From Liolophura sinensis (lineage: Eukaryota > Mollusca > Polyplacophora > Chitonida > Chitonidae), in contig NC_088301.1 of NCBI RefSeq assembly GCF_032854445.1, positions 47,301,116-47,365,115 on the forward strand: 64,000 bases of DNA. Direction: 5' to 3'. The translations under genes and the position numbers were made by a program. A model generated the notes under the pieces. It ran no database searches. It saw nothing but the letters and a program-made list of their open reading frames with translations, and had not been told where the DNA came from. Shown piece after piece: positions 63,696 to 64,000 of this stretch. Position 1 is the stretch's first letter, and each line of letters begins with the position of its first letter.

Positions 63696-64000
63696 GTAGG
63701 TGTGCCAGAATTCTTTTTATCTTGAAAAGTAAAAGTACTTTCATTGTTATCACCATAAAATTGGCTGCATAGCCATCGAACTCTTGATACTGGGTGTTAT
63801 AGATGTGTCATCCCTATACTTAAAAAAATGAAGTCCTCTAGGTTATAGCCACATTATTTACCAGAAACATTTTATAAAGTCTGTTTAGCCGCAGTTTATG
63901 ATACATATGATATATGATACATGTATATGAAAACGTTCTATGTGCTAAAATTGTTGAATTTAAAAGTGTATATTTCTTAATACCTGTTGTTTAATTTCTT

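Overview
This is intron-rich animal DNA with short phase-consistent exons, AT-rich introns, GT-AG splice sites and tRNA-derived SINE tails of a type I associate with molluscs (tails such as AAAACACCAATCAAAT, plus a second family whose end reads GAGTGAGTGAGTGCTTGG). A mollusc or close lophotrochozoan is an inference from these repeats and from the protein relatives. No rRNA, functional tRNA, CRISPR or bacterial-style operon was seen, and no retroviral or LTR element was recognised.

Layout. (1) 755-20207, minus: a REDIC1 (C12orf40)-like meiotic recombination gene. Its start, at 20207, reads MNWVGGARSR as in vertebrates. The locus contains a 3.8-kb unit repeated three times in tandem (6065-17497). 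(2) 20503-32115, plus: a complete 10-exon peroxisomal ABC half-transporter of the ABCD1/ABCD2 type, head-to-head with REDIC1 across 295 bp. (3) 37034-42706, plus: a complete 6-exon ankyrin-repeat/SOCS-box gene, closest to ASB13. (4) 47605-56108, minus: a complete 15-exon Rho guanine-nucleotide exchange factor of the NET1/ARHGEF3 type with two alternative first exons, tail-to-tail with ASB13. (5) 58162-63695, plus: the first four exons of a secreted or membrane receptor gene that looks like an IL-17 receptor ectodomain. It runs off the right edge.

The exon models were built by hand from splice signals and reading phase. ABCD totals 2268 coding bases (755 residues), ASB13-like 861 (286 residues) and NET1-like 1500 (499 residues), all exactly divisible by three. 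REDIC1 is complete except for one unresolved exon junction between 5142 and 2947.

The most striking features are these. The REDIC1 tandem repeat triplicates a phase-0-to-phase-0 cassette of three exons (429 bp, 143 codons), so three cassettes could be spliced in frame. Short single-base indels are concentrated at the junction of repeats two and three, which suggests unpolished assembly. A ~110-bp tandem array begins inside the last codons of ABCD. Two gene pairs (ABCD2/REDIC1 and NET1/ASB13) keep the relative orientation known from human. Several non-autonomous DNA elements sit in introns.
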